Assembly: GCA_964420145.1 (NCBI GenBank) | Contig: CAYQRB010000008.1 | Coordinates: 1 to 31,549, forward strand | Origin: JAJTYI01 sp964420145 | GTDB lineage: Bacteria; Patescibacteriota; Dojkabacteria; B142; OLB20 | Reading direction: 5' to 3' | Length of the DNA stretch: 31,549 nt | Shown here: piece after piece, positions 7,643-16,649 of the stretch | How positions within the stretch are numbered: the stretch's first letter is position 1 | Layout: every line of letters begins with the position of its first letter | The notes under the pieces: model-generated | What the model saw: only the letters and a program-made list of their open reading frames with translations | What the model was told of the DNA's origin: nothing | The model's database searches: none | Position numbers and translations under genes: made by a program

Positions 7643-8305
7643 TTACCACTCAATTTCCTCAACTCGATGTTCTTTTAGGTATTTATTGGTTTTACTGAAA
7701 TGCTTACAGCCAAAAAATCCTTTGTCAGCTGAAAATGGTGAGGGGTGAACTGCTTCCAAGACTAGGTGATTATTTTGGTTAATTAAGTCTCTTTTTGCTC
7801 GCGCATAATTTCCCCAAAGTAGAAATACCAGATTTTCTTTTGTTTCAGAAAGGATTTTTATAACTGAATCTGTGTATGTTTCCCATCCTTTGTGTGCATG
7901 ACTTCCTGCCTGACTATGTCGGACAGTTAAAACTGTGTTAAGCATAAAAACTCCTTGTTTCGCCCACCGGGTAAGATCCCCGTCTATAGGGATATCTGTA
8001 CCAATATCAGATTTTATTTCTTTGAAAATGTTTTGCAAAGAAGGCGGTTTGGGTATCCCTTTTTTTACAGAAAAAGCCAATCCGTGTGCCTGTCCTGCGC
8101 CGTGATATGGGTCTTGTCCAATCAAAACTACTTTCACACTATCAAACGGAGTTAGATTAAATGCATTAAAGATTAGCGGAGCGGGCGGATAAATAGCCTT
8201 TCGAGAATATTCTGATTTGACAAACTTAGTGAGTTCTTGAAAATAGGCAGAGTCGAATTCTTTTTGTAAATACTTTTGCCAAGACTTGTGGATTCTTACT
8301 TCCAT
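7643..8305 (-). CDS. ung: Uracil-DNA glycosylase (family 1)
   Basis: This 220-residue protein removes uracil from DNA to start base-excision repair. The water-activating motif GQDPYHG is at residues 63-69 (catalytic D65). The uracil-binding stretch HGLAFSV follows at 74-80, the FLLWGNYA strand at 161-168, and the minor-groove loop HPSPFS at 187-192 (catalytic H187). Length and motif order match family 1 (E. coli Ung is about 229 residues). It lies 34 nt downstream of the glucan phosphorylase gene on the same strand, so it may be read from that transcript. Confidence 0.96.
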   Translation of the reverse strand: MEVRIHKSWQKYLQKEFDSAYFQELTKFVKSEYSRKAIYPPAPLIFNAFNLTPFDSVKVVLIGQDPYHGAGQAHGLAFSVKKGIPKPPSLQNIFKEIKSDIGTDIPIDGDLTRWAKQGVFMLNTVLTVRHSQAGSHAHKGWETYTDSVIKILSETKENLVFLLWGNYARAKRDLINQNNHLVLEAVHPSPFSADKGFFGCKHFSKTNKYLKEHRVEEIEW

Positions 8306-8339
8306 ATAATTGAATTATCTTACAACGATGATTCTCTTT

Positions 8340-10349
8340 TTATAAAATCTGGGAATAGACTTTTTCAAAGTAGTCTCGAACCATTCTTGATGAGGAAAAA
8401 TCCCTTAGTCCTAAAACTATACTTTCTTTCATCATTTTTACCCAGACTTCATTATACCCCTCTCTGTTTTGATCAAAAAACAATGGAGCTACTTTGAACT
8501 CAAGGTTATCGTGTAGTGAAGTAATGGGATCGTTATGGTCTACCACAAAGCCTTTTCCTTCCCAGGCTACCTCATCAGTCCAACCATCTAGTGTTGTAAG
8601 CTGTATTACTCCGTTCATCGATGCTTTCATTCCACTTGTTCCTGAAGCTTCTTCAAACCTGAAAGGTGTATTAAGCCAGATATCTGATCCTGATACCATT
8701 GTTTTTGCTAGTCTCCAGTTATAATCGGGTATTACCACAACTTTATGCGCAAGTTCGGTGTTTACAGCAGAGCTTAACTCCTGGTTAATCGTTTGGAGTA
8801 GGTCTACTGCGATAATATCTTGTGGATGAGCTTTTCCTGCGATTAGTATCTGTAGTGGTTTTTCAGGATTATTTACAATCCTTTTCATTCTTTCTATATC
8901 CGAGATAATTAAATCTGGTCTTTTATAAGATGCTAATCTACGAGACCAGGCTACTGTAAGTGCATCAGGGTTTAGATATAGGTTTAACTCTTTGTTTAGT
9001 GTGTTTATAAGTTTGTGTTTTCTCTTGAGGTGTGTAGTCCATATTTCATTTGCAGATATCGTAAAAATCTTTGAAAAATCTATTTCTAGAGGAGTTTCTA
9101 GAAAATCAACTCCTAAGTATTTTTCTAGTAACTTATAGAGATCTGGGTTAAGCCAAGTTGGAGCGTGAGTTCCGTTGGTTACTGAAAGAAGTGGATACTT
9201 AGGCCAGATTTTAGAAGCAGCAACTCCATGGAGTTTGCTCACAGCAGTTGATACTTTTGCATGTCTAAATCCAAGCATAGTCATAGAGAAGTTACCGTTC
9301 GAATAATCGTCATCTCTGCCTAGATTGAAGATTGTTTCTAAATCAGTATTAAGATCATCTGTGTACGCAAATAAATAACTAGCAAGTAGGTCGTATGGAA
9401 AGTTATCGTTCCCTGCTGGTTTTAGTGTATGGTTAGTAAAAATAAGTTCTGAATCTACTTCTTCGAGGGCAGTTTTGAAATCAACACCTCTTTTTTGCAT
9501 AATTTGTTTGGCAATTTCTAGTACTAGAAACCCTGAATGACCTTCGTTCATATGAAATATAGAAGGATCAATATTTAAATTATTTAGAAGTCTTGCTCCT
9601 CCGATTCCTAGTAAGATTTCTTGCCTTATACGAGTATCGTTGTCTCCACCATAGAGGTGTGCGCTAATCATCCGATCTTCGGGAAGTTTGTTTTTCTCTA
9701 TGTTTGTATCAAGCAAAAATAAATTCACTCGTCCGACTTGTAGTCTCCAGGCTTGTGCATAGACAACATGATCTTTAATATCAATTTCTATATATAGTGG
9801 GGATCCGTCTATTTTGCTTACGAGCTTAAAAGGAAAGTCAGCCGGGTCTTGTGTTAAATACTCGTCGACTTGTCTTCCTTCGGGAGTAAATGTCTGATGG
9901 AAATACCCCTGATGATAAAAAAGTCCTATTCCTACTACAGGGATTCCCAGATCACTTGATTCTTTGAGATAATCTCCTGCGAGTACTCCTAATCCTCCAG
10001 AATATATTTGTAGCCAGTCCACTAGACCAAATTCCATACAGAAATAAACAATAGGATTTCTTTTCAATTGGGCAAATTGTGAATGTGTCTCACAGTATTT
10101 ATCAAACCATGTTGGTTTGGCTAAATATCGATCAAGCCTGCTGATTGCAGTTGTTATAGCTGTTTCATCTTTGGATAAGGTTTTGTCTAAAACATTTTGA
10201 CCAAAGTCTTCGAGATAGCTTTGTGGGGAAGGGTGTCTACGCCAACCTTCTTCGTACTGCTCTAGTAAGGGTAATTCTGATTTATAATCCCACGAGTAGT
10301 ACAAGTTGTTTAATATTTTTAGATATTGTTGTTTAAGTTCTGCTGACAT
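8340..10349 (-). CDS. glgP: Alpha-glucan (glycogen) phosphorylase, GT35
   Basis: The 669-residue enzyme releases glucose-1-phosphate from glycogen or maltodextrin using phosphate and pyridoxal phosphate. The N-terminal half has EFGLVDWLQIYSGGLGVLAGD (about 106-126), and the C-terminal half has the PLP site EASGTSGMKASMNG (567-580) with the cofactor lysine at K575. The shorter length and the GTSGMKA form place it with the Thermus/archaeal-type short phosphorylases, not the about 800-residue E. coli MalP/GlgP type. A good promoter lies upstream at 10371-10399. It is separate from the glycogen operon at 12658-19203 but should act on the same polymer. Confidence 0.94.
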   Translation of the reverse strand: MSAELKQQYLKILNNLYYSWDYKSELPLLEQYEEGWRRHPSPQSYLEDFGQNVLDKTLSKDETAITTAISRLDRYLAKPTWFDKYCETHSQFAQLKRNPIVYFCMEFGLVDWLQIYSGGLGVLAGDYLKESSDLGIPVVGIGLFYHQGYFHQTFTPEGRQVDEYLTQDPADFPFKLVSKIDGSPLYIEIDIKDHVVYAQAWRLQVGRVNLFLLDTNIEKNKLPEDRMISAHLYGGDNDTRIRQEILLGIGGARLLNNLNIDPSIFHMNEGHSGFLVLEIAKQIMQKRGVDFKTALEEVDSELIFTNHTLKPAGNDNFPYDLLASYLFAYTDDLNTDLETIFNLGRDDDYSNGNFSMTMLGFRHAKVSTAVSKLHGVAASKIWPKYPLLSVTNGTHAPTWLNPDLYKLLEKYLGVDFLETPLEIDFSKIFTISANEIWTTHLKRKHKLINTLNKELNLYLNPDALTVAWSRRLASYKRPDLIISDIERMKRIVNNPEKPLQILIAGKAHPQDIIAVDLLQTINQELSSAVNTELAHKVVVIPDYNWRLAKTMVSGSDIWLNTPFRFEEASGTSGMKASMNGVIQLTTLDGWTDEVAWEGKGFVVDHNDPITSLHDNLEFKVAPLFFDQNREGYNEVWVKMMKESIVLGLRDFSSSRMVRDYFEKVYSQIL

Positions 10350-10370
10350 AATTTTTAAGAATACATAATC

Positions 10371-10399
10371 ATTATGCTAGATGAATCAAGTGAGTGCAA
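10371..10399 (-). promoter_or_regulatory. Sigma-70-type promoter for glgP
   Basis: On the minus strand TTGCAC (10394-10399) and CATAAT (10371-10376) are separated by exactly 17 nt, about 20 nt before the glgP ATG at 10349. Confidence 0.6.
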
Positions 10400-10443
10400 C
10401 CAAAACTTTTATAACTAAGTACGGATAAACTAAGCTAAAGTGT

Positions 10444-10449
10444 TATAAT
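10444..10449 (+). promoter_or_regulatory. -10 box upstream of the sortase gene
   Basis: A perfect TATAAT lies here with no good -35 at 17 nt. Transcription from it would begin at about 10456 and leave only a short leader before the open frame that starts at 10462. Confidence 0.45.
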
Positions 10450-10542
10450 CTGGGAGATTAGAAAAAGGTCATTAAAAATATTAAAACTAGAGATAAACAT
10501 AAAACTCAAAATAGGAATAATTGGCAAAGATTAAACAGTCTG

Positions 10543-11103
10543 TTGTCGGTAGTTGTTTTTTTCTTGGCAGTTTATATAATGGCAATGCCGTTTTTCCCTG
10601 AAGTCGAATTACTGCTAAATCAAAACCGAGATAATACACAGGGTTTTGTATATCAGAGTCAGGCAGCGAAGAATGCAGGAGTTGAGGAAGATGTATTAAA
10701 TCCAATCCCTACTGAAAATCGTATAGTAATTCCTAAAATCAATGTTGATTCAGAAGTACTAGAGGGAGATAGTATAGATATTTTGCATAATGGGCAATCT
10801 TGGAGACGACCACAAACTTCTAATCCACAAAAAGGAGGAAATACCGTAATAGTAGCACATCGCTATTTTGGACAGGGTAAAAATACATTTTATCATCTAA
10901 ACAAGCTATTGGTAGGTGATGAGATTCTTGTTTTTTGGGAAGGAAAAGAACATATATACAAAATTGATAAAGTATTTGAAACAAATCCCGAAAATATAGC
11001 TATTGAAAACAATACAAAAGAGGAAATACTTACTCTATATACTTGTAGCGGTCTATCAGCAGAGAAGAGGTTTGTAGTAATAGCGAAACCTATTTCCAGT
11101 TAA
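10543..11103 (+). CDS. Sortase (class D/E-like transpeptidase)
   Basis: Sortases are membrane-bound cysteine transpeptidases that cut cell-surface proteins at an LPxTG-like signal and join them to the wall or to pilins. Counted from the TTG at 10543 the protein has a transmembrane helix (1-17), then a sortase beta-barrel with the catalytic triad: H106 in VAHRYFG, C168 in LTLYTC and R176 in KRFVV. The frame stays open upstream to 10462 and encodes a basic, Asn-rich tail ahead of the helix, as sortases normally have. The true start is therefore probably upstream and not ATG/GTG/TTG (ATT at 10471 or 10480 are in frame). A 36-aa membrane ORF and gapN follow closely. Confidence 0.88.
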   Translation: MSVVVFFLAVYIMAMPFFPEVELLLNQNRDNTQGFVYQSQAAKNAGVEEDVLNPIPTENRIVIPKINVDSEVLEGDSIDILHNGQSWRRPQTSNPQKGGNTVIVAHRYFGQGKNTFYHLNKLLVGDEILVFWEGKEHIYKIDKVFETNPENIAIENNTKEEILTLYTCSGLSAEKRFVVIAKPISS

Positions 11104-11129
11104 GTTGTTAGAGACTTTATAAATACAAA

Positions 11130-11240
11130 ATGAAAGAGTATCACAAAACTATTATCTTAGTAATTTTAATCTTACTGGCTTTGGGGTATATTATCTATAC
11201 AAATTATTCTTATCAACAAAATTTTATTAATAATTTCTAG
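11130..11240 (+). CDS. Small single-helix membrane peptide (36 aa)
   Basis: The ATG at 11130 opens a 36-codon frame with a short charged head (MKEYHK), one hydrophobic helix of about 18 residues, and a polar tail rich in Asn, Tyr and Gln, ending in TAG at 11238. It fits between the sortase stop (26 nt upstream) and the gapN ATG (1 nt downstream), the tight spacing expected of a real operon gene. Its function is unknown; it could be a sortase accessory or regulator. Confidence 0.45.
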   Translation: MKEYHKTIILVILILLALGYIIYTNYSYQQNFINNF

Positions 11241-11241
11241 T

Positions 11242-12648
11242 ATGGATAATAAAAATCTTTTTATCAATGGATCTTCTCTCAGTGGTGGTTTGGGTGTTAT
11301 CGATATAAAATCTCCTTGGGATCGGCAAGTTTTTGCTACTGTTGCATCAGCTAGTAGAGAACAGGCCTTGATGGCTGTTATATCATCTGATGGTGCTTTC
11401 CAAAATTGGAGGTTTTCTAATATTAGTGATAGGATAGAAATTCTCTCAAAAGCGGTTAAATCTTTGCGTCAGGATACAGATAGACTCTCACATTTGTTAC
11501 ATCGAGAAATCGGAAAATTTGATAACGATGCAAAAAGTGAAATTTCTCGTTCGATTGATTATATAGAGCTTACTATTTCTGCCATTAAACATTGGAAAGG
11601 TAGTCTTTATTATGGGGATATTGATCCCAAGTTTCCCAGAAATAGAAAAACGGGAATGTATTCCAGAGTTCCACTTGGAGTAGTGTTAGCAATTTCTCCT
11701 TTTAACTATCCTATCAATCTATCCGTTACAAAAGTAATTCCAGCATTACTTTCCGGTAATACTGTTGTCCTAAAGCCTCCCACCCAAGGGTCTTATACAA
11801 GTTATGAGTTTTACCAGCATTTTTTAGACGCAGGATTACCTGCAGGAGTACTTAATATCGTAACAGGAAGTTCTTCTGAGATTGGAGATACTTTATTAAC
11901 TCATGAGAAAGTAAAATTAATTGCTTTTACGGGGAGTACAGAAGTCGGTAACCATATCAAAACAGTAAGTAATGGTGTTCCACTACTGATGGAGCTTGGA
12001 GGAAAAGATATTGGGATTGTTACAGAAAATGCCGATATAGACAGAACTGTTGATGAGATTGTAAAAGGAGCATATTCATACTGTGGACAACGCTGTACTG
12101 CACAAAAACTTGTACTAGCACATAGAGATATTGCTGATAGTTTTTCTAAGCGTTTAACGGAAGTGGCGGGAAGTGTAGAAGTAAATCCCATGATTGATGA
12201 CAAAGCAGTAGATTATGTGATGGAGCTTTATAATGACGCTGTTACCAAAGGTGCACAGGTACAAATAGCACCAAATCACAATGGCAATCACTTAACACCG
12301 GCATTGTTAACTATGGTTACTCCTCAAATGAGGGTATTTTACGAAGAGCAGTTTGGCCCACTACTGCCGGTAGGTATTTATGAATCTGACGAACAAGCCA
12401 TAGAACTAGCTAACGGATCCCGGTATGGACTGCAAACAAGTGTATACTCACAAAATATAGACCAAGCATTTAAAATTGCTGATAGATTAGAGGTTGGAAC
12501 TGTTCAAATCAACGGCAAACCTGACCGTGGTCCCGATAATTTCCCTTTTGGTGGGGTTAAAGATTCGGGATCGTTTATGCAAGGAACTTTGGAAACCCTG
12601 GATTTGATGACACGAGGGAAGATGGTAGTGCTGAATTTAAAGTCTTAA
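11242..12648 (+). CDS. gapN: NADP-dependent non-phosphorylating glyceraldehyde-3-phosphate dehydrogenase
   Basis: This 468-residue aldehyde dehydrogenase oxidises glyceraldehyde-3-phosphate directly to 3-phosphoglycerate with NADP+, skipping the ATP-forming step of glycolysis. It shows SPFNYP (152-157, with N155), the NAD(P)-site FTGSTEVG (229-236), ELGGKD (251-256, general base E251) and SYCGQRCTA (279-287, nucleophile C285). The GQRCTA form, the KPPTQGS stretch at 178-184 and the C-terminal QINGKPDRGPDNFPF resemble streptococcal GapN more than generic aldehyde dehydrogenases. It is convergent with the GH15 gene, with 9 nt between stops. A role in making NADPH for biosynthesis is likely. Confidence 0.88.
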   Translation: MDNKNLFINGSSLSGGLGVIDIKSPWDRQVFATVASASREQALMAVISSDGAFQNWRFSNISDRIEILSKAVKSLRQDTDRLSHLLHREIGKFDNDAKSEISRSIDYIELTISAIKHWKGSLYYGDIDPKFPRNRKTGMYSRVPLGVVLAISPFNYPINLSVTKVIPALLSGNTVVLKPPTQGSYTSYEFYQHFLDAGLPAGVLNIVTGSSSEIGDTLLTHEKVKLIAFTGSTEVGNHIKTVSNGVPLLMELGGKDIGIVTENADIDRTVDEIVKGAYSYCGQRCTAQKLVLAHRDIADSFSKRLTEVAGSVEVNPMIDDKAVDYVMELYNDAVTKGAQVQIAPNHNGNHLTPALLTMVTPQMRVFYEEQFGPLLPVGIYESDEQAIELANGSRYGLQTSVYSQNIDQAFKIADRLEVGTVQINGKPDRGPDNFPFGGVKDSGSFMQGTLETLDLMTRGKMVVLNLKS

Positions 12649-12657
12649 ACTACCGGC

Positions 12658-14683
12658 CTAAACCATATTCATAGTTTTCACAAACTCTGCATGAGACCAA
12701 GTAAGTGGCTTCATGGATAACCCAAATCCGTTATGAGGGTGGGCTTGCTCTGCCATAAGTCCTGTGTCATCTGTGTGTTTCAGTACCCAGTCAATATATC
12801 GGGATGCTTTTTCTTTATTTCCTAACTTCAACCAGTATTGAGCCATCCATAAAGTAGAAATAAACCATGGATTTCCAGGAAGTGTCTTGTCTATTTGTAA
12901 ATAGTGGTCGTTATCTTTACGTGCTATTCCGCCAATTTCACTATCTATCCATAAGTCGTTTTCTATTGCTGACATAGTACGCATAATTCTAGGGTCAGTG
13001 ATTTCAAACATCTCACTCATCCAAAGGGCATACATAGAGGAGTCGGCTTTGTGGTCTTTGTGTGAACGAGTATGATGACTATCACAATAAATACTATTGA
13101 TAAATCTCTGAGACTTTTCATCATAGAAATTCTCCTCATATGCAGTTTTGATTTCTTCGGAAGCCCTGATACAGGTAGTAATCAAATGTTCGAATTTCTG
13201 GCTCTCTGCTAGTTTTGCTCCAGCAAGTAGGGCTTGGTAAACGGTTGCGACGGTATAACTATGTACTCCCCAGTGGATTTCCCATAAATCATAGCTAGGT
13301 TTAGGGAGCATAGAACCTGCAAGTTGGAAACCAATAGGGTTGTTATCTTCGAGGTTATTACTTAAAAACCTGTAATCTATTAGGAAGTTAAGTGCTGGAA
13401 CGATAAAGGAATTCCATAACTCTGTAATAAAGCTCAAATCTTCATAATATAGATAATATTTATATAGGGCAACTACCACACTAGCAGTCTCATCTTCTTG
13501 TATGGGTAGTTGCTCGTTGCCATATTTGTCAATCCATGGATGCCAACTACTACCTATCCCTTTTGATATATCAGAATAATATTTATGATGGAGGTATCCT
13601 TCTTTCGTAATTGCTTGCTCACAGAACCTAAAGAAATTTTTAGCTAGTTCGGGATAACCTGACTCAATATAAGCAAGCGTGCTGTTTGCTCCGTCTCGTG
13701 GCCACATATAAGAGTATGAGTCTTTCCCTCCTTGTTTGACAAACTCAGAGTCATTGGCTGCGATAATAGCACCATTGTTATCAGTTTGTGTTCGCATTAT
13801 CAACAAAGATCGAGCATACAGGTTTTCTAACTGCTTGTTTTTTTGTTTATCAACGAAAAGAGATATTCCTGTTTTTGGGTTAAGCCAATTTTGCCAGTAA
13901 AAGTTTGTTTTCTCTTGGAGTTCGTTACGATCAGCTTTTCTTATATATCGTGTCAAATCGGTTATGTCTTGATAATTATGACCACAAACAATGAAGTATT
14001 CGATAAGTTGGCTTGATTGACCAGCTAGGTTTAGAGCTACAGAAATACAAGACTGAGTTGTTCCTGTAGAAACAGGGTTAAAAGGCAATTTTCCTAAAGC
14101 ATCGGGACTAGCACCACGATTATCGTTATCACTTGGTGCAAAGCAGGTAAATTCATGAAGTTTTGAACAAAGTCCGATACCGAGGTAGGTGTTTTTTTTA
14201 TAATGACACATAATATTGGCGGGTTCGAACCAGGTAGCGGTATTTCCTGAATCATCTTCACGCATATAAAAGTTTTGCTTGAAAAATACTAATATCTCTC
14301 TGTATTCTGGGAATGTATTTTTAACCTCTATGCGTCTAAGTAAGATATCATGATCATAAACCACAAAGTCTGTGAAAGTTAGCTCCAAACCATATAATTC
14401 ACTTGTTGCACTAGATCTTGCTACTAAAGAATTTTCAAGATAATTGGTTTTAATTAAAAAATTCGCGCTGCTGCTCTGTCTCAGTCGAACATTCTGNNNN
14501 NNNNNNAAAATTTTCACGATTAAGATCTATTAGTAGTCCATCTATATAAAAAAATATTTCATTGGCCCTGAGGCTTAGGTGGTTAGCTTCTCCGACAAAT
14601 GGCCAATAGAGGTCTTTTAGATTTAGGGAATCGTTAATATTAACAAGGGTTGATCCATTTCCGATTACAAGATTAGTGGACAT
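12658..14683 (-). CDS. Glucoamylase-type glycoside hydrolase family 15 (interrupted by 10 Ns)
   Basis: This is one gene broken by the scaffold gap at 14497-14506. The N-terminal piece (14507-14683) has LVIGNGSTLVNIN and LYWPFVGEANH, typical of the GH15 beta-sandwich domain. The rest has the alpha/alpha-barrel: YSYMWPRDGANS, WEIHWGVHSYT (proposed acid) and PLTWSHAEF near the C-terminus (proposed base). GH15 enzymes release glucose from alpha-1,4 ends of glycogen, starch or dextrins. The codons end exactly at both edges of the gap, so a missing length divisible by three restores one frame. No signal peptide is seen, so it is likely cytoplasmic. It is the last gene of the glycogen operon, 6 nt after the GH133 gene. 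Confidence 0.88.
14497..14506. other. Assembly gap (10 Ns)
   Basis: Ten consecutive undetermined bases mark a scaffold join within the GH15 gene. Ten is a typical placeholder length, so the true missing length is unknown. Confidence 0.95.
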
Positions 14684-14689
14684 AGTTTT

Positions 14690-16648
14690 TTAATTACTTC
14701 TTAAATGATAGATTGTTTCTAGGGTCATCGCAACACTCCAAGCTTGGGCTATGCACCCATTGGGTTCTAACCTTTCTGCACTAAAAACTTCTGGTATGTA
14801 GTTTAGTTTCCTACTATCTAATGCGTTTTGGAAAGTCAGAAGTTTATCTATAACATAGTTTCTAGCTGATTTAGTTTTTAGATAAGTCTCATAATATGCA
14901 CATAGGTAAAAACCAAGTAGAAATGGCCATACTGTTCCTTGATGATAACTCCTATCTCTTTGTCTTTGGTCCCCTTCGTATTCTCCTACATGGGCTGGAT
15001 CTTCTTTTGATAAGGTTTTGAGGCCCAAGTCTGTAAGTAGTTTTTGCTCAGCAGTAGCTAGTATCATTTTGTTTTTTCTATTTCCTAGTAGTTTGAAGGG
15101 TAGATATGCAACAATTACTTGATTTGGCCTAACAGATTTATCAGTAAAGTCTTCTCGTACACAATCCACTAAACAGTTTTGAGAAGAATTCCAAAATACT
15201 TTTTCGAAGTTCCTCTCGATAGTAATTTTTAGTTCTTTTAGGTAGGTTAGGTGTGTTCTGTCGTTTAGGTTTTCTTTTAAGATGATCATAATCCGAATGT
15301 AGTTATACCACAATGCTTGAATTTCTACTGCCATTCCACTTCTATCGATTACAGGTTTCTCGTCGACTTTGGCGTCCATCCAGGTCAATGCTTCTGTTAC
15401 ATTTTTATCGTAGAGCAGTCCCTCTGGTGTGATTTCTATGTTATGTGTTTTGTTGTGAAATTGAATCAATACATTTTCTAGATTAGGAAGAAATTTTTCA
15501 CAAAGAGTGAAGTCATTTTTTATAAGACTAAATTGATAAAGTCTTATAGTAAACCAAAAAACACTATCAAGTGAATTAAGGATACTGGTAAACAAGAGTC
15601 TATTTGGAAGGAGTCCTTGTTTTAGCTGTTTTCCCCAGTTTTCTAGTATATTTTGAGCAGTGTCTATGTTGTTAGTAGACATTGTGAGACCAAAAAGAGA
15701 AATAAAAGTATCTCTTGACCATTCGTCAAACCAGTGATAACCCGCACAAATCCCACTATGATTGTTTGCAAAGTTTATAAAAAGCTCTGTTTGATCTTGT
15801 AAGTTTTTTTGAAATCTATCTAGTTCTAGCGGTAAATAGTGTTTTTCTACTTGGCTTTGTGTAGATTGTTCTGTGGCTTTGTTTGTAACAAGGTTTACCT
15901 TTCTAGTTATCTCTTTATGCCATACAGATTCAAGAGTTTCTGAAAAATAGTTGTTATACGAGAACTTAAAAAACAGAGTAGAGATACCGGCAGGTATAGT
16001 GGACTCGAAAAAACAAGGCTGGATTAAATCTTCTAGGAATTGATATCCTCTTTTTGCTTCATCGGGATAGTAAAACCTATAATATACCTCTGTTTGTTGC
16101 CTATAAATACTTCCGGGGTACCAGATATTTAATACATGTTCGTTTGTTAAATTGATCTTTATATAATTACCAATATCTAGGCTCTCAGGGGTGACATTGT
16201 CTGACATATTTTCGGTAGAGTGAATACTACGAAAATTAACAAGTGGTTTCAGAGTGAAAACTCCAGCTTTTACAGTATTAAATTTATATTTTATTAAAAG
16301 AGAGTTTTCGTAGTGATCTAGCAGGATTGTTTTAGTGATTCTTGCGGTGTTAGATAGAAAACTCCATTTGGGAAATGGTTTGAAGTTAAAGTTCTGTTGA
16401 TACTCATATCCTTGTGGTTCGACAATCTCGTTTTGATAGATATTGCTAGTTAGGAAAAGTTCTTCACTAGTATTTTTGTAGCTATCTACTATTCTATTTA
16501 ACACATTAAACTTAGTGAGTTGGTCCTCGGTGGCTACTAAAAGTCCGTGATATTTGCGTGTATTTCCATATAGATAGTTAGATGAGGAATAGCTCCCGAA
16601 GGTGTTAGTTATAAGATATTCATTACGGTAAGATCCATAATCTGTCAT
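14690..16648 (-). CDS. Glycogen debranching enzyme (amylo-alpha-1,6-glucosidase, GH133)
   Basis: This 652-residue enzyme hydrolyses alpha-1,6 branch points of glycogen. The N-terminal domain begins with the family pattern NEYLITNTFGSY then NTRKYHGLLVA. The barrel domain has WFDEWSRDTFISLFGL and, near the end, HVGEYEGDQRQRDRSYHQGTVWP, matching the archaeal/bacterial single-domain debranching enzymes. I prefer the ATG at 16648, which gives a TAATATG junction with the GH57 stop; a TTG at 16657 would add three residues and overlap. It sits in the operon synthase-GH57-GH133-GH15, consistent with removal of branches before end-wise attack. Confidence 0.92.
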   Translation of the reverse strand: MTDYGSYRNEYLITNTFGSYSSSNYLYGNTRKYHGLLVATEDQLTKFNVLNRIVDSYKNTSEELFLTSNIYQNEIVEPQGYEYQQNFNFKPFPKWSFLSNTARITKTILLDHYENSLLIKYKFNTVKAGVFTLKPLVNFRSIHSTENMSDNVTPESLDIGNYIKINLTNEHVLNIWYPGSIYRQQTEVYYRFYYPDEAKRGYQFLEDLIQPCFFESTIPAGISTLFFKFSYNNYFSETLESVWHKEITRKVNLVTNKATEQSTQSQVEKHYLPLELDRFQKNLQDQTELFINFANNHSGICAGYHWFDEWSRDTFISLFGLTMSTNNIDTAQNILENWGKQLKQGLLPNRLLFTSILNSLDSVFWFTIRLYQFSLIKNDFTLCEKFLPNLENVLIQFHNKTHNIEITPEGLLYDKNVTEALTWMDAKVDEKPVIDRSGMAVEIQALWYNYIRIMIILKENLNDRTHLTYLKELKITIERNFEKVFWNSSQNCLVDCVREDFTDKSVRPNQVIVAYLPFKLLGNRKNKMILATAEQKLLTDLGLKTLSKEDPAHVGEYEGDQRQRDRSYHQGTVWPFLLGFYLCAYYETYLKTKSARNYVIDKLLTFQNALDSRKLNYIPEVFSAERLEPNGCIAQAWSVAMTLETIYHLRSN

Positions 16649-16649
16649 A

